The position numbers and the translations under genes were made by a program. The notes beneath the pieces were generated by a model. The model was not told the origin of the DNA. It made no database searches and saw only the letters and a program-made list of their open reading frames with translations. Below are positions 51,118-61,465 of a stretch of DNA of 64,000 nucleotides, in pieces (the first letter of the stretch is position 1; every line of letters starts with the position of its first letter). Source of the stretch: Ichthyophis bannanicus (lineage: Eukaryota > Chordata > Amphibia > Gymnophiona > Ichthyophiidae); NCBI GenBank assembly GCA_033557465.1, contig CM066033.1, positions 382,609,289 through 382,673,288 on the forward strand, in the 5' to 3' direction.

Positions 51118-52440
51118 ATGCTGGAGGTCATACGAGAGGGCTACATGCTCAAATTCACCCGGCCCATTGCGGAAGCTTTTGTCTGGACTCCCTGCAAGGT
51201 GCCTCTCAAGGTCAGGGTCGTGTGGGGCACCTTGTTGCAGCTGCAGGAATTGAATGCTGTTGTGGAGATACCACCAGACCAATGCGGATTGGGTTGTTAC
51301 TTGTTTTATTTTGTAGTCCCCCCAAGAAGGAGGGCTCATTCAGAGCACATCAACCGCTGTCTAAGAGTGCCCCGGTTCCGCATGGAAATGCTTCGATCCA
51401 TTATCATGGCCATTCGGGAAGTAGTTTCTGATGACGTTTAATCTCATGGAGGCCTACTTGCATAGTCCGGTCCGTCCAGAGCATCAACAGTTTCTTAGGT
51501 TTGCGGTGACTATGGGACATATTCAGTTCTGGGTGCTGCCGTTGGGTTTTGCAACCGTCCCCCCATACTTTCACATAGTAACATGGTATATGATGGCAGA
51601 TAAAGACCAGTATGGTCCATCTAGTCTGCCCAGCAAGGTGACAGGAGTAGGTGACCTGCCGCTCCGTGCAGGTCACCCCTCCCCATGCCTTTGTTTAGGG
51701 ATGGGATGTACCCACCGCTCTGTGTAGGTCACCCCTATTTGTTCAGATATAAGAGATAGTTGTGTTTATTTTGATTTTATCCTGTTGCTATAAAGGGACC
51801 CACTGTGTCTGTCCCATGCCATTTTGAATTCTGTCACTGTATTTGCCTCCACCACTTCCATCGGGAGGGCATTCCAAGCATCCACCACCCTTTCAGTGAA
51901 AACGTATTTCCTGACATTGCCTTTCAGTTTACCCCCTTGCAATTTCATGTTGTGCCCTCTAGTTTTAGGTCATGGAGGTGGTAGCTGCAGCACTGCGGCA
52001 GGAAGGCATTATGGTACATCCTTAACTGGACAATTGGCTCATTCGGGCAAAGTCTCAGGAGGAGAGTGAGCGAGCCACGCAGAGGGTCATCGCCTGCTTA
52101 CAGAGTTTAGGCTGGGTCATCAACTTTGCAAAGAGTTGGTTACAACAGTCTCAAGATGTGGTGTATTTGGGGGCTCGGTTCAGGACAGCCACGGACCGGG
52201 TGTCGTTACCAGAGGACAGGATGCACACCTTACAGAAGCAGGTGCAACAGATCCTTCAGATGAGAGCCCCGACAGCATGGTGTTATCTTCAGACCTTTGG
52301 CTCGGGTCCACATGCAGCCGTTGCAGAGGACCCTGTTGCGGAGGTGGTTGGCTCAGCACCACTTACTCACGCAGTCGATCCCCTGTCCCAAGGGGGTCAG
52401 ACTCTCTGTGGTGGGTTCAACAGGACAAGCTGCTGGCTGC
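51118..52440 (+). pseudogene. DIRS-7 reverse transcriptase remnant (CR1 inserted)
   Basis: MLEVIREGYMLKFTRPIAEAF (51118), YFVVP, INRCLRVPRFRMEMLRSII (with the preceding FRPILDLK block deleted), YLHSPVRPEHQQFLRFAV (51450) and the LPLGFATVP segment are followed by the antisense CR1, then VMEVVAAALRQEG (51970). The catalytic box is ruined: the sequence near 52012-52040 reads a stop in place of Tyr and LDN in place of LDD. Confidence 0.8.
51576..51975 (-). repeat. CR1-type LINE 3' end, antisense
   Basis: The minus strand encodes a CR1 RT terminus (LKGNVRKYVFTERVVDAWNA, then TVTEFKMAWDRH, 51766-51948) and a 3' UTR ending 'atcatataccatgttactatg'. The 3' UTR includes degenerate GGTGCACCC-like repeats shared with 60905-61108. 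It splits DIRS-7 RT between the codons for FTK and VM. Confidence 0.82.
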
Positions 52441-53242
52441 AATGCCGCTGGAGGCGCTGCAGTGGATTCCGTTGACGATGGACGCCTGTCTAACCAGTTG
52501 GGGAGCTCATTACGAAGGTCAGATTGCACAGGGTGACTGGTCAGCAGTAGAGAGCACCTGGTTCATCAATCGGTTGGAGATGAGAGCAATGTTTACGGCG
52601 TTACAGCAGTTTCGGTCCTTCCTGCAAGGCAAGGCAGTGTGAGTTTTCTCTGACGACACCACTATGGTGGCCTACATTAATCGACAAGGGAGTACTGGCA
52701 GTGTCCAGTTAGAGGCTAAGATATTGCTGCTGTTGGAGTGGGTGGAGGGCAATCTGCTGCCCTCTCTGTAGCCCATTTAGCTGGAAAAGAGAACATGGCA
52801 GACAATTTTCTCAGCTGGCATCACCTCGACCCTGGCAAATGGACACTCAATTCAGAGGTGTATGCACAGCTGTTGTGACGTTGGGGGTCCACTAATGATG
52901 GACCTAATGGCAACCTTTGAGTCCACCAAAGCAAATCAGTTTTACAGCAGAAGAGCGTGCATGTCAGAGGGCCTCAATGTGTTGGTGCAGCGCTGGCCCA
53001 CAGAGGGGCTTCTGTATGTGTTTCCTCCGTGGGTGCTGATCAGTCCAATGGTGCAGAGGATCGAGGTCCACCAGGGGCTGGTCATCCTGATGGCTCCTAA
53101 TTGGCTGAGGCAGCCATGGTACGTGGACCTGGTTCGGCTGGCGGTGGATTGTCCGTGGCGTCTGTCGTCCAAGGCTGATCTACTCACACAAGGTTCAATA
53201 TGGATGCCACAGGTAGATCGATTCTCATGGCCTGGCTCTTGA
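52441..53242 (+). pseudogene. DIRS-7 RNase H and Pol C-terminus
   Basis: LTMDACLTSWGAHY (52470), WFINRLEMRAMFTALQQ, then a stop at 52640-52642 before VFSDDTTMVAYINRQG, then HLAGKENMADNFLS-like codons near 52780. A second open piece (52862-53242) gives LMMDLMATFESTKANQFYSR, FPPWVLISPMV, LMAPNWLRQPWYVDLVRL and ends MPQVDRF.... The last part overlaps the recombinase in another frame. Confidence 0.78.
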
Positions 53243-54287
53243 AAGGGCTAGGTTGAGGAAGTGGGGCTATTTGGCTCCTGTCATTGCTACGTTGTTGAAG
53301 GCCCAAAAGCGCTCCACTTCCTTGTCGTATGTACACGTGTGGAGGACTTTTGAGGGGTGGTGCATGGAACATGCCTATTGGCCTTTGCAGCGATTCCAGA
53401 GTTTTTTGGCATTTCTGCAGGTGGGGCTGAAAAAGGGTCTAACTTGCAGTTCGCTCCAGGTGCAGATGGCAGCATTGACTTGTTACCGGGGTTAGATTCA
53501 GGGAGTGTCTCTGGGAGCCCATCCGGATGACGTTAGATTTCTGCGCGTGATGAAACAGATACGACCACCAGTGAAGACCAATTGTGCCTCCTTGGGGTCT
53601 GAATTTAGTGTTGTCCGTTCTGACAGAAGAACCTTTTGAACCACTCGGAACGTGCTTGGTAAAGGACTTGACGTTAAAAACAGTGTCTTGGTAGCCATTT
53701 ACTCAGCCAGAAGGATTTTGGAGCTATAGACGTTGTCATGCCGGGAACCTTTTCTCTCCATTTCCAAGGAAAAAGTAGTTTTAAGGCTGGTTCCCTCCTT
53801 TTTGCCTAAGGTGGTCTCCGTTTTTCGCTTGAATCAGCCGGTCACCCTGTGTTTTCGAATGAGGGAGTGGTGGGGGAGGATCCCCCACTATGTCTCCTAG
53901 ACATGTGTCAGATGCTGAAGAGGTATTTGAAGAGAACACAGCTGTTTCAGACATCAGACCGCCTGTTTGTCCTGTTTGGCGGACAGTATAAGGGGGATGC
54001 AGCCTCCAAAGCCTTCCTTTCCAGGAGGATTAAAGAAGCAATTTCTTCAGCATATCTTTTGAGGCGGAAAGTTTTGACCGCAGGCTTGAAGGCTCATTCT
54101 ACCCGGCGCAGTCGGCTGCGTGGTTGGAGGCCAGTCTAGTTCCACCATTGGACAACTGTAGAGCAGCCACCTGGTATACCTTGCAGACTTTCGTGTGGCA
54201 TTATCATCTGGATGTGCAAGCCATGGGGGACACTAAATTCGGGGCAGCGGTGCTGCAGGCCAGGCTCGTGGTTCTCTCCCGAGTTTA
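53210..54287 (+). pseudogene. DIRS-7 tyrosine recombinase remnant
   Basis: LRKWGYLAPVIATLLKAQKR (53253) and SLSYVHVWRTFEGWC (53318) are followed by frameshifts. Further pieces are the Arg I region SARRILEL with a stop directly after it (near 53705), KVVSVFRLNQPV (53810), LFQTSDRLFVLFGGQ (53945), AHSTRR (Arg II, near 54090) and WHYHLDVQA (Tyr region, near 54200). Not functional. Confidence 0.78.
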
Positions 54288-54319
54288 GTACTGCTATGGT
54301 ACATCCCGCAAATCGCGAC

Positions 54320-54408
54320 GCGACTGGACTGGAGGTACGATAAGGAAGGGATAATTAGGTCTTACCTGCTAATTGGCTTTCCTTGAGTATGTCCAGTCCA
54401 GTCATGGA
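54320..54408. repeat. ICR of DIRS-7
   Basis: The left half (to about 54347) is the reverse complement of 46341-46370 and the right half of 54925-54983, with scattered mismatches. The right half preserves GGTAAG (as CTTACC) where the actual right end now reads GATAAG. Confidence 0.88.
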
Positions 54409-54834
54409 CCCTCCATGGGTTACTCTGTGTTGGGGTGTGCGCGATCCTGAGCCAGAGGAGTTCATTCACTGAGGGTGGTCCGGGGTCTGTAAGATGCCGG
54501 AGCTAGCTGGGACTCCTTTGGACAGTATGCTTGCCTGTTCTTTGCAGTTACATTTTGGCATGAGATGCAAAAAAAAAAATTAAATAAAAGAAGCTGAACA
54601 GGCAAAAAAGAGGAGGACAACAGTGACGTGAGAATAAGAGACTCCACAGAGGTGATGGGTATCTGGAGTAGTTTCCGAGGCCGGGTGAGGTATTTCTTCT
54701 GCTTTCAGGGAGTTATCTTGCCTGTCTTAGGCGTTTTGGAGGAGTTAGAAAATAGTGTTGCTGGATTTTTGGCCAGTTTGTTCTTATTTGATGTTCTTGT
54801 GTATCTGCTTTGTCAATAGAATACTGAGGCTAAT

Positions 54835-54983
54835 GGGTGGTGCTAGTGCCCTATATAGGGTGATGTCATCAAGGTTGACATAATCAGTCTCCAAGCTGCT
54901 GGATGGGGGTGACAATCCACAAGTCGGGACTGGACTGGAGGTACTCAAGGAAAGCCAGTTAGCAGATAAGACCTAATTATCCC
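54835..54983. repeat. Right inverted terminal repeat of DIRS-7
   Basis: Inverted copy of the left repeat plus a right-only extension. The outward donor motif is mutated here (GCAGATAAG), while the ICR shows that the ancestral form was GCAG|GTAAGA. Confidence 0.85.
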
Positions 54984-55690
54984 ATTTTTCAGAGTATTTA
55001 CTGGCAGTGGGACGGGGTGTTCCAGTCTACATGCAAGCAGTAGCTCTGAAGAAATTTTCCAGTTCATAAAATGTTTAAAGCTATTTGAGAATATACTTTG
55101 GTCACAGAGCCTTTCTATTTACTAGTATAAAGGTTTCTTAGCGCAGGGCCACTGAAAATCTGCAAAGTGTTTGTAAATCTTGTAGAGGTCTGTTTAGGTC
55201 TATTCTTTTCAGAATCCCTTGGAAATTCTCATTTTGTATGTAGAATCAGTCCGCCCAGCCTCCTTCCAGGGAAGGAAAGTGCAGATAGCCCAGGGTTTGA
55301 TCCAGTACATATGAAATGGGAGCAGTCTAGTGAAAAAGTACACAAATCAACAAATTCAGAAAATGTGGTGAAGTCAGGAAATTGCTGGATTTGTTGTGGT
55401 GGTTGTGCTTGTGTAGCCCTGCTTTTGAGGGTTTTGCTGCTTTTCAGAAATTCATTGCATTTGTCTTGTGTGAATGTCAGAACATGTTCCTCTTGAGGAG
55501 TTAGCAGCTGCACAGTGAATGAGTTGCTTTCCTGGGGCTGCTATAATAGGATGCCCCATCTCTAGTCTGTTTCCTATTTAGGGAAGAGATTTACCCTACA
55601 GAACTCTGAGCTGCTATTCATTTTGTCTAAGACATAGTGCTAACAGTGACTGTTTGCTCCTTCATGACTATATCATATCTTTGCTTGCAG
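54984..55690 (+). other. NVL: NVL intron, unique-looking
   Basis: No repeat family or RNA gene recognised. It ends with a pyrimidine-rich stretch and TTGCAG immediately before the exon. An ORF at 55167-55496 has no recognisable product and lies wholly within the intron. Confidence 0.6.
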
Positions 55691-55767
55691 TTAAAAGTCC
55701 ATCCACTGAGCTGCAGCACTCTTCTGTGAGGTTTGCTGATGTTGGAGGCAATGATGACACGCTGAAG
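55691..55767 (+). CDS. NVL: NVL exon (start of first AAA domain)
   Basis: A 77-base exon between TTGCAG and AAG|GTAAGT. Two bases complete the codon begun in the exon at 19771-19897, giving Val. The following 25 codons read KSPSTELQHSSVRFADVGGN and then DDTLK. The SVRFADVGGND.TLK motif is the signature start of the first AAA ATPase module of NVL, and the human protein has SNVKFEDVGGNDMTLK at this place, also split from the next segment (EVCKML...). The next exon, with the Walker A motif, is not in the window. NVL drives remodelling of pre-60S particles in the nucleolus. Confidence 0.95.
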
Positions 55768-55973
55768 GTAAGTGTCGTCTTCTTTGTCTTTTCTTTTCTT
55801 TTGCTGAGCATGCTAATGGGGTTGGTGTAGAATGGTCCTGTAAGTGCACACTTTAGAACCACAGTCAGTATAGGCAAAAATTATTGGAACCAGATCGATT
55901 ATGCTATATTGCTTTCTTACTTCCTCTTCCCCCTCCACTCAACTGATGTTGCCTTTTCAAAATGGATCTGTGT
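55768..55973 (+). other. NVL: NVL intron, start of next intron
   Basis: A donor GTAAGT followed by about 200 bases of unique-looking sequence up to the left end of DIRS-8. The intron extends beyond the window. Confidence 0.7.
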
Positions 55974-56150
55974 TTCCTTATCCCTCCATTCCAGTCCCGA
56001 TCTCTGGGTAGTCAATCCCCACCAGCAGCTTGGAGACTGAGCATGCCATCTTTTGATGACATCAGAGTACTTAGGCAGTTGATATCATCTACCAGCCCCA
56101 GTAAGCTCAGTTTCCAAGCAGCTGGAGTAGATGATCCCAAAGGTTTGGAC
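55974..56150. repeat. Left terminal repeat of DIRS-8
   Basis: Assigned by similarity to the left end of DIRS-7. The inverted partner is not in the window, so the exact length is unknown. Confidence 0.65.
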
Positions 56151-56956
56151 AACTAAGAGGCCTGTGTTTTCCTCACTTAATTGCTGGGGTGGTTCTTCTC
56201 CACTGGCATGGGATTGGCAGCACAAGGAGCCCTCTTCCGGGGGAAGAGGGGGAGGCTAGAGCAAACGGCTGCCAACTAAATCAAGTTTAAAAAGAAAAAA
56301 AGCGTCCTCACAACTTGCTAACTGCAGCAATGGGGTAGTTGCCCTCTCTCCATGGAGAAAAAGGCTCACCGGTGCCTCTCAGCGGCTGCCACGGCTCCCG
56401 AACCCATCAGTGGGTGAGGAGCCACGTGGGGAGACAGTACCAGGTAGTGTGCGGCTATCAGTCAGGCTCCTGCCACCGCCAAAGCTGGTAAATGGGGATG
56501 AGCAGAAGGCGGGAGCATGTGTGACAGGAAAGAAAACAAGGCTGCGGGGGCAGAGATCTCCTTCAGGGGCTGGGGATCACTTTGTCTGCGTTCTCCCTGC
56601 GCCGTTTCGTGGCTCTGTTAGCTGCTGCGGCCATGTGGTTTTGGCGCCATTTTTTTATTGTTAGCAGAACTGGAAGCCGCACCATTTCCTGATTGGGTAA
56701 TGACTGCAGGGGGCCAGATTGATAGGCGGAGGACCTGCTCAGACGCTGGGGCTGCTCCACTGAGTTTTTTTTGTTTTTACTTTCGGTTTCTCTGGCCAAA
56801 AAGCTTGCTGTTCAAGTTGGGCAAGTAAAAAGAAAAGGGGGGGGGGGGGGTGAAACAAAGTGAGGTTTCTGTTTGGTCACCTTTTTACTGGAAGGACAGA
56901 GGTTATTTAGCGTGGCTAGAAGGGGCATCGGTACTCCTATTACCCTATGCAGTGAT
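56151..56956 (+). other. DIRS-8 5' untranslated region
   Basis: GC-rich stretch with a G run at 56838-56850. Short ORFs here have no recognisable product. Confidence 0.5.
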
Positions 56957-58485
56957 ATGCCAGCCAGAGCCACATGTGTCGAATGTGGGGCGCGATGGGG
57001 CATGGCCTTGGCCTCGGCCTCAGGAATTTGTAGGGATTGTGAGACCAATGCACACACAATGGAAGAAGACATGCACAAGTCAACAGGTAACGTGAGTCAT
57101 GAGGGAACCTCAGGGGCCCTGGAGGGCTCAGGACAAGACCATGAGGAAGCCACACTTTGTCCTCCGTGGTACCAATGGTGTCAGCCCAGCTTGAGGGAGG
57201 AGCAGATTCCAGGCCACAGGTATTAGAATGCTGTGGCGAAGAGCACTCCTCTCCCAGACCCTCAACGTCATAGGAATGTTTAGAGGAAGGGACTCCAGAG
57301 GTTTTTCTCCAGAGTTCGTACTCCTCATGCACAAGGTATTCTACCTCAAGCAGAACAGTAAGGGGCAGTCCCCCTGTCGGGGTTGAGCAGAGGAAAGAAG
57401 CAAACGGCACCTATGGACTGGGGGCCAGAGAACAAACCGGTAGCCAGTAGGGCACCATCTGGAGGAGGACCTGGGAGAAGAGATGGGATCCTTTCTCTAG
57501 GAGGATTCAGGTAAGCCGGAGAGATTGGAAGAAGGCAAGAACTCACAGGAAGACAAATCTCGAATAATAGTCTTTCGCCGTGAGGAGTTGTGCCTTATAT
57601 CACAGTCGCTTCAAACTCTTAATATGCCTACCGCTGGAACTCCAGAGGAGGACATGCTGGAGGACCCACTATTTCAGGCGGTCAGAAAATCACAAAAGGT
57701 TTTTCCCCTGCATCAAGTGATTAAGCAGATGATCCAGAATGAGTGGGACCTCCTGGAAACCAGCTTTAGAGGGACGAGGGCCATGGCCCGCCTTTATCCT
57801 CTGCCAGAGCATGAGAAAGAGCTCCTCTGCTCCCTGAAGGGGGATGGCATGGTGTTGGCAGTGCCAGAAAGACCGCCATTTCCATGGAGGGTAGTTCGGT
57901 CCTCAGGGATGTTCAGGACAGAAAGTTGGATACTTTGTTGAAACTGGTATTTGACATCTCTGCCATGTCCTTGCAGGCATCCGTTTTGTGGCCAGAGCTT
58001 GCCTAAGGTGGGCGCAGGGTGTTCTGGAACCAGCGGAAGAGTCCCAAGGGCCGGAGGCAGAGGTGGCGAAGTTGGAGCCCAGGGCTGCCTATTTGGCAGA
58101 TGCCTTTTACGATCTTATTTGTGGGCTCTCAAAGAGTTTGGCCTCGGTGGTGGTGGTGGCACGCCACTACCTGTGGTTGCGAAATTGGTCGGCGGATGTC
58201 TCATCCAAGACTCAGCTGAGTAAGCTACCCTTTAAGGGTAAGCTCTTGTTTGGAGAGGCATTAGAGAAGCTGGTAAAGGACTTGGGGGAGTCCAAAGGGG
58301 GGCGCCTGCCTGAAGACAAGCAGAAGCAAGGGCATACTCTGGTGCTGGCACGGTGCCAGTCTAGAGATTTTTGGCATTTCTGTACGGTTCATTTTGCACC
58401 ATTTCCTCTCTCAAAGACAGTCCTATCGGGGGTTTCGGGGAGCAGGGTGAGGTTACTCTGCTGCCCCAAAGAAGTCTCAATGAAG
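56957..58485 (+). pseudogene. DIRS-8 Gag-like protein remnant
   Basis: ATG 56957 opens a Cys cluster (CVECG...CRDC) closely resembling DIRS-3. After frameshifts there follow the FRREELCLISQSLQTL motif (57565), VFPLHQVIKQMIQNEWDLLE (57700), FRGTRAMARLYPLPEHEKEL, AAYLADAFYDLICGLSKSL (58085), LRNWSADVSSKTQLSKLPFK (58180) and KLLFGEALEKLVKDLGESKG. The end overlaps the Pol frame near 58480, with the same AATGA-type junction seen in DIRS-3. Confidence 0.8.
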
Positions 58486-58489
58486 TGAG

Positions 58490-59560
58490 GTGGGCCCGGG
58501 CAGGGGTGCAGTCCATGGGAGGTCTGTGGCAGGACTTTTGCCCTGCTGGGTCCAGATCATGTCTGACCAGTGGGTCCTGGAGATTATTCGGGAAGGCTAT
58601 GCGCTGGAGTTTTCAGGTCCTCTTGCTCCCTTCGTTGTACAGTCCTCATGCAAGGTCCAGGGCAAGGCACAAGCCGTGTGGGACACCCTCTAGCAGTTGC
58701 TACAATTAGGGGCTGTAGTCCCTGTTCCCCAGGACCAGTACAGTGCAGATCGATACTCCATTTATTTCATCGTACCAAAAAAGGAGGGAAGTTTTCGACC
58801 CATTCTGGACCTCAAATCGATGTCTAAGGGTGCCTCAGTTTCACATTGAGACACTATAGTCAGTTATTACCGTTTGGAAGGGGGAGTTTCTCACCACCCT
58901 CAACCTCACGGAAGCTTATTTGCATATCCCTATACATCCAGAGCATCATCAATTTCTCCGCTTTGCGGTGCCCATGGGGCATTTTCAGTTCCAAGCGATG
59001 CTGTTCAGCCTGGCTACAGCCCTGCGTACCTTCACTAAGGTCATGGTGGTAGTAGCGGCAGCACTGCGCAGGAAGGGATATTGGTTCATCCCTACCTTAA
59101 TGATTGGCTTATTCAAGCACAGTCCCGAGAGGAGAGCCAGCGAGCTACAACAAGGGTTCTCGAGTTTCTGCAGAGCCTAGGCTGGGGCAGCAATTTGGCA
59201 AAGTCGCCTGGTCCCATCACAAGAGTTGGAGTACCTGGTAGTGCGCTTCGACACATGCAGGGACAAGCTTTTTCTGCCGGAGCAGAGTGTAAATGTTGTG
59301 GCAGTTGGTGTGGCAGTTCCTCCATATGCAATTGCTGAGGGTGTGGCATTATCTTCAGGTATTGGGGACCAGCACCACTACAATCGACTTGGTCTCGTGG
59401 GTACAAGCCCATATGAGGCCATTGCAGAGGGTTCTCCTACAGTGATGGTCTCCGCAGCAGCATCCGCTGAGCCAACCCTTGCCTTGTCGGGGGGAGGGGG
59501 GGGGCAGTCCAGACATCGCTCAGGTGGTGGCGATGCCTGGAACAGCTAGCAGCTGGAATG
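58490..59560 (+). pseudogene. DIRS-8 reverse transcriptase remnant
   Basis: Pieces are WVLEIIREGYALEFSGPLA (58570), YSIYFIVPKKEGSFRPILDL (58755), NLTEAYLHIPIHPEHHQFLR, HFQFQAMLFSLATALRTFTK (58980) and VMVVVAAALRRKG. The catalytic box reads YLND (near 59095-59106) in place of YLDD. The thumb (FLQSLGWGSNLAKS) and later parts are frameshifted. Confidence 0.8.
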
Positions 59561-60310
59561 CCCCTAGAGACACCACACTGGGTAGCCCTCACGATGGACA
59601 CCAGTCTGTGAAGGCCAGGTCGCTCAAGGGCAGTGGACGCCAGAGGAGAGTGGTTGGCCGATCGACTCGAGATAAGTGCAGTATTCCTCGTTCTTCAGTA
59701 ATTTCTCCCCTTTCTCTGGGACAAGCCAGTTTGCGTCTTCTCAGACAACGCCTCCACAGTAGCCTACCTAAATCAGCAAGGGGCACGGGAAGTGTATGCC
59801 TAGAAAGCGAAGCAGGTGCCCTGCTGTCTTGGACGGAGACCCATTTGCAAGCCATATCGGCAGCCCATGTTGCTGGAACCGAGAATGTGACAGCAGACTA
59901 CCTAAGTCATGTACATCTGGACCCCAGGGAATGGACGCTAAATGACAGTCTTCTCGCAGATCTTGTGGAAGTGGGGCACACCGATTATGGATCTCATGGC
60001 AATATTTATGTTGGCCAAGGTGAACAGATTCTTCAGCAGGTGACGTGAAAGAGTGTTGGAAGGTCTTAGATGCCTTAGTGCAGCATTGACCCAAGGGGTG
60101 TCTGCTGTATGTCTTCCCTCCCCGGGCACCCATCGGACGTATGGTACAGCAAATCAAGACGCATCAAGGCCGAATGATTCTCATCGCCCCCGACTGGCCC
60201 AGGAGGCTGTGGTATGCAGATCTATTCCGAATGATGGTGGATCAGCCATGGCACCTGCCAATCTGCTCTGATCTTTTGCTTCAAGATCCAGTTCAGATGC
60301 CTCATGTGGA
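59560..60310 (+). pseudogene. DIRS-8 RNase H and Pol C-terminus remnant
   Basis: Fragments: LTMDTSL near 59590, VCVFSDNASTVAYLNQQG near 59735, THLQAISAAHVAGTENVTADYLSHVHLDP (59840-59925), the PIMDLMAIFMLAK region (59985), then FPPRAPIGRMVQQI and LIAPDWPRRLWYADLFRMM (60180-60240). Frameshifts separate them. Confidence 0.75.
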
Positions 60311-61465
60311 TCGATTCTTGTTTATGGCATGGCACTTGAATGGGTGTGGTTCAACAGACGTGGCTACTCTGCTTCGGTAATTTCTACCTTGTTGAAAGCC
60401 CAAAAGAGGTCCACTTCATTGTAATATATACGGATGTGACGCATCTTCGAGGCCTGGTGTTGGGAGTGGCAGTGCTGGCCACCAGCAGCTTCCGTGCCCA
60501 AGGTTCTAGCTTTCCTCCAGTCCGGCCTGGACAAAGGGCTGGCCTGCGTGTCCTTGTAGGTGCAGGTGGCAGCAATAACTTGCTACCATGGCGGAGTCCA
60601 CAGGGTGTCCTTGGGAACGCACCCTGACATGGTGCGTTTTCTCAGAGTGGTTAAGCAGGTCCACCAACCGAAGCAGGCAGTGGAACCTCAGTTTTGACGG
60701 AAGAGCCATTGGAGCCATTTGGGGTCATGTACACTGAAGGATCTGACACTTAAAACGGTGTTCCTGGTGGCCATCTGCTCCGCACAAAGAATTTCGGAGC
60801 TCCAAGCGCTGTCATGTCGGGAGCCTTTTCTTTCCATCACCAGATAGTCTTGCGTCTGGTTTCATTGTTTTTACCGAAGGTACTCTTGGTGTTTCATGCA
60901 ACAGGATAAAATCAAAGTAAACTTAACTATCTCTTGTATCTAAACAAATAGGGGTGCCCTTCACGGAGCTGTGGGTACACCCCTAAACAAAGGTGTGGGG
61001 AGGGGTGAACTGCACGGAGCGGCGGGTGCACCTACTCTTGCCGCCTTGCTTGGCAGTCTAGATGGACTATACTGGTCTTTATCTGCCATCATATACTATG
61101 TTACTATGTTAACCAACTTGTCACCTTACCGGTGTTCTCGGAGGCATCAGAAGGGGTCTCAGACTTGCAGCTACGCCTGTTGGACATGTGGTGGTCCTTA
61201 TAGCGCTATTTGAAGAGGACTGAGCTATTCTGAAAGTCTGACTGGTTATTTGTCTTGTTTGGGGGCCCCTGTAAAGGAGAGGCAGCCTCTAAGGAGTCCA
61301 TCTCAAGGTGGATTAAGGAAGCTATCGCATTGGCATATCTGGTGAGACGGAGGCTGGTGCCTCAAGGTTTGCAAGCACATTCAACAAGGATGCAGGTCAC
61401 GTATTGGGCAGAGGCTAGCTTAGTGCAGCCGGCTGCTTGGTCATTTCTACATACATTTGTAAAGC
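60310..61465 (+). pseudogene. DIRS-8 tyrosine recombinase remnant (CR1 inserted, C-terminus lost)
   Basis: Arg I is retained in SAQRISELQALSC (near 60785). The CR1 fragment at 60902-61110 splits the segment corresponding to FHVNQ. After it come SDWLFVLFGGP, SISRWIKEAIALAYL, AHSTRMQVTYWAEASL (Arg II, near 61390) and WSFLHTFVKH at 61440-61468. The sequence is cut right before the catalytic Tyr. Confidence 0.78.
60902..61110 (+). repeat. CR1-type LINE 3' end, sense
   Basis: A 3' UTR fragment with degenerate GGTGCACCC-like units ending 'ctgccatcatatactatg' and a short ATGTTACT repeat. It is the same type as 51576-51975 but in the opposite orientation. Confidence 0.75.

Larger units (their letters stand above)
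46341..54983 (+). mobile_element. DIRS-7, family E, with four nested insertions
   Basis: The left end TTCCATATCA (46341) and right end near 54983 are fixed by the ICR at 54320-54408. Nested inside are a pogo-like element (47163-47788), an RTE LINE (49124-50382), a hAT-type MITE (50486-50829) and an antisense CR1 end (51576-51975). Without these the element is about 6 kb. All ORFs are decayed. Confidence 0.88.
19898..55690 (+). other. NVL: NVL intron of 35.8 kb, largely retrotransposons
   Basis: The intron is defined by the donor at 19898 (GTGAGA) and the acceptor CAG ending at 55690. Only three stretches look like non-repeat intron: 19898-about 20280, 45836-46340 and 54984-55690, together roughly 1.5 kb or 4 percent. 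The rest is L2, CR1 and four DIRS elements with their own nested insertions. Confidence 0.85.

Noticed and set aside
55167..55513. ORFs on both strands just before the NVL exon
   Set aside because: No homology or splice context; they lie inside the intron by the exon phase analysis.
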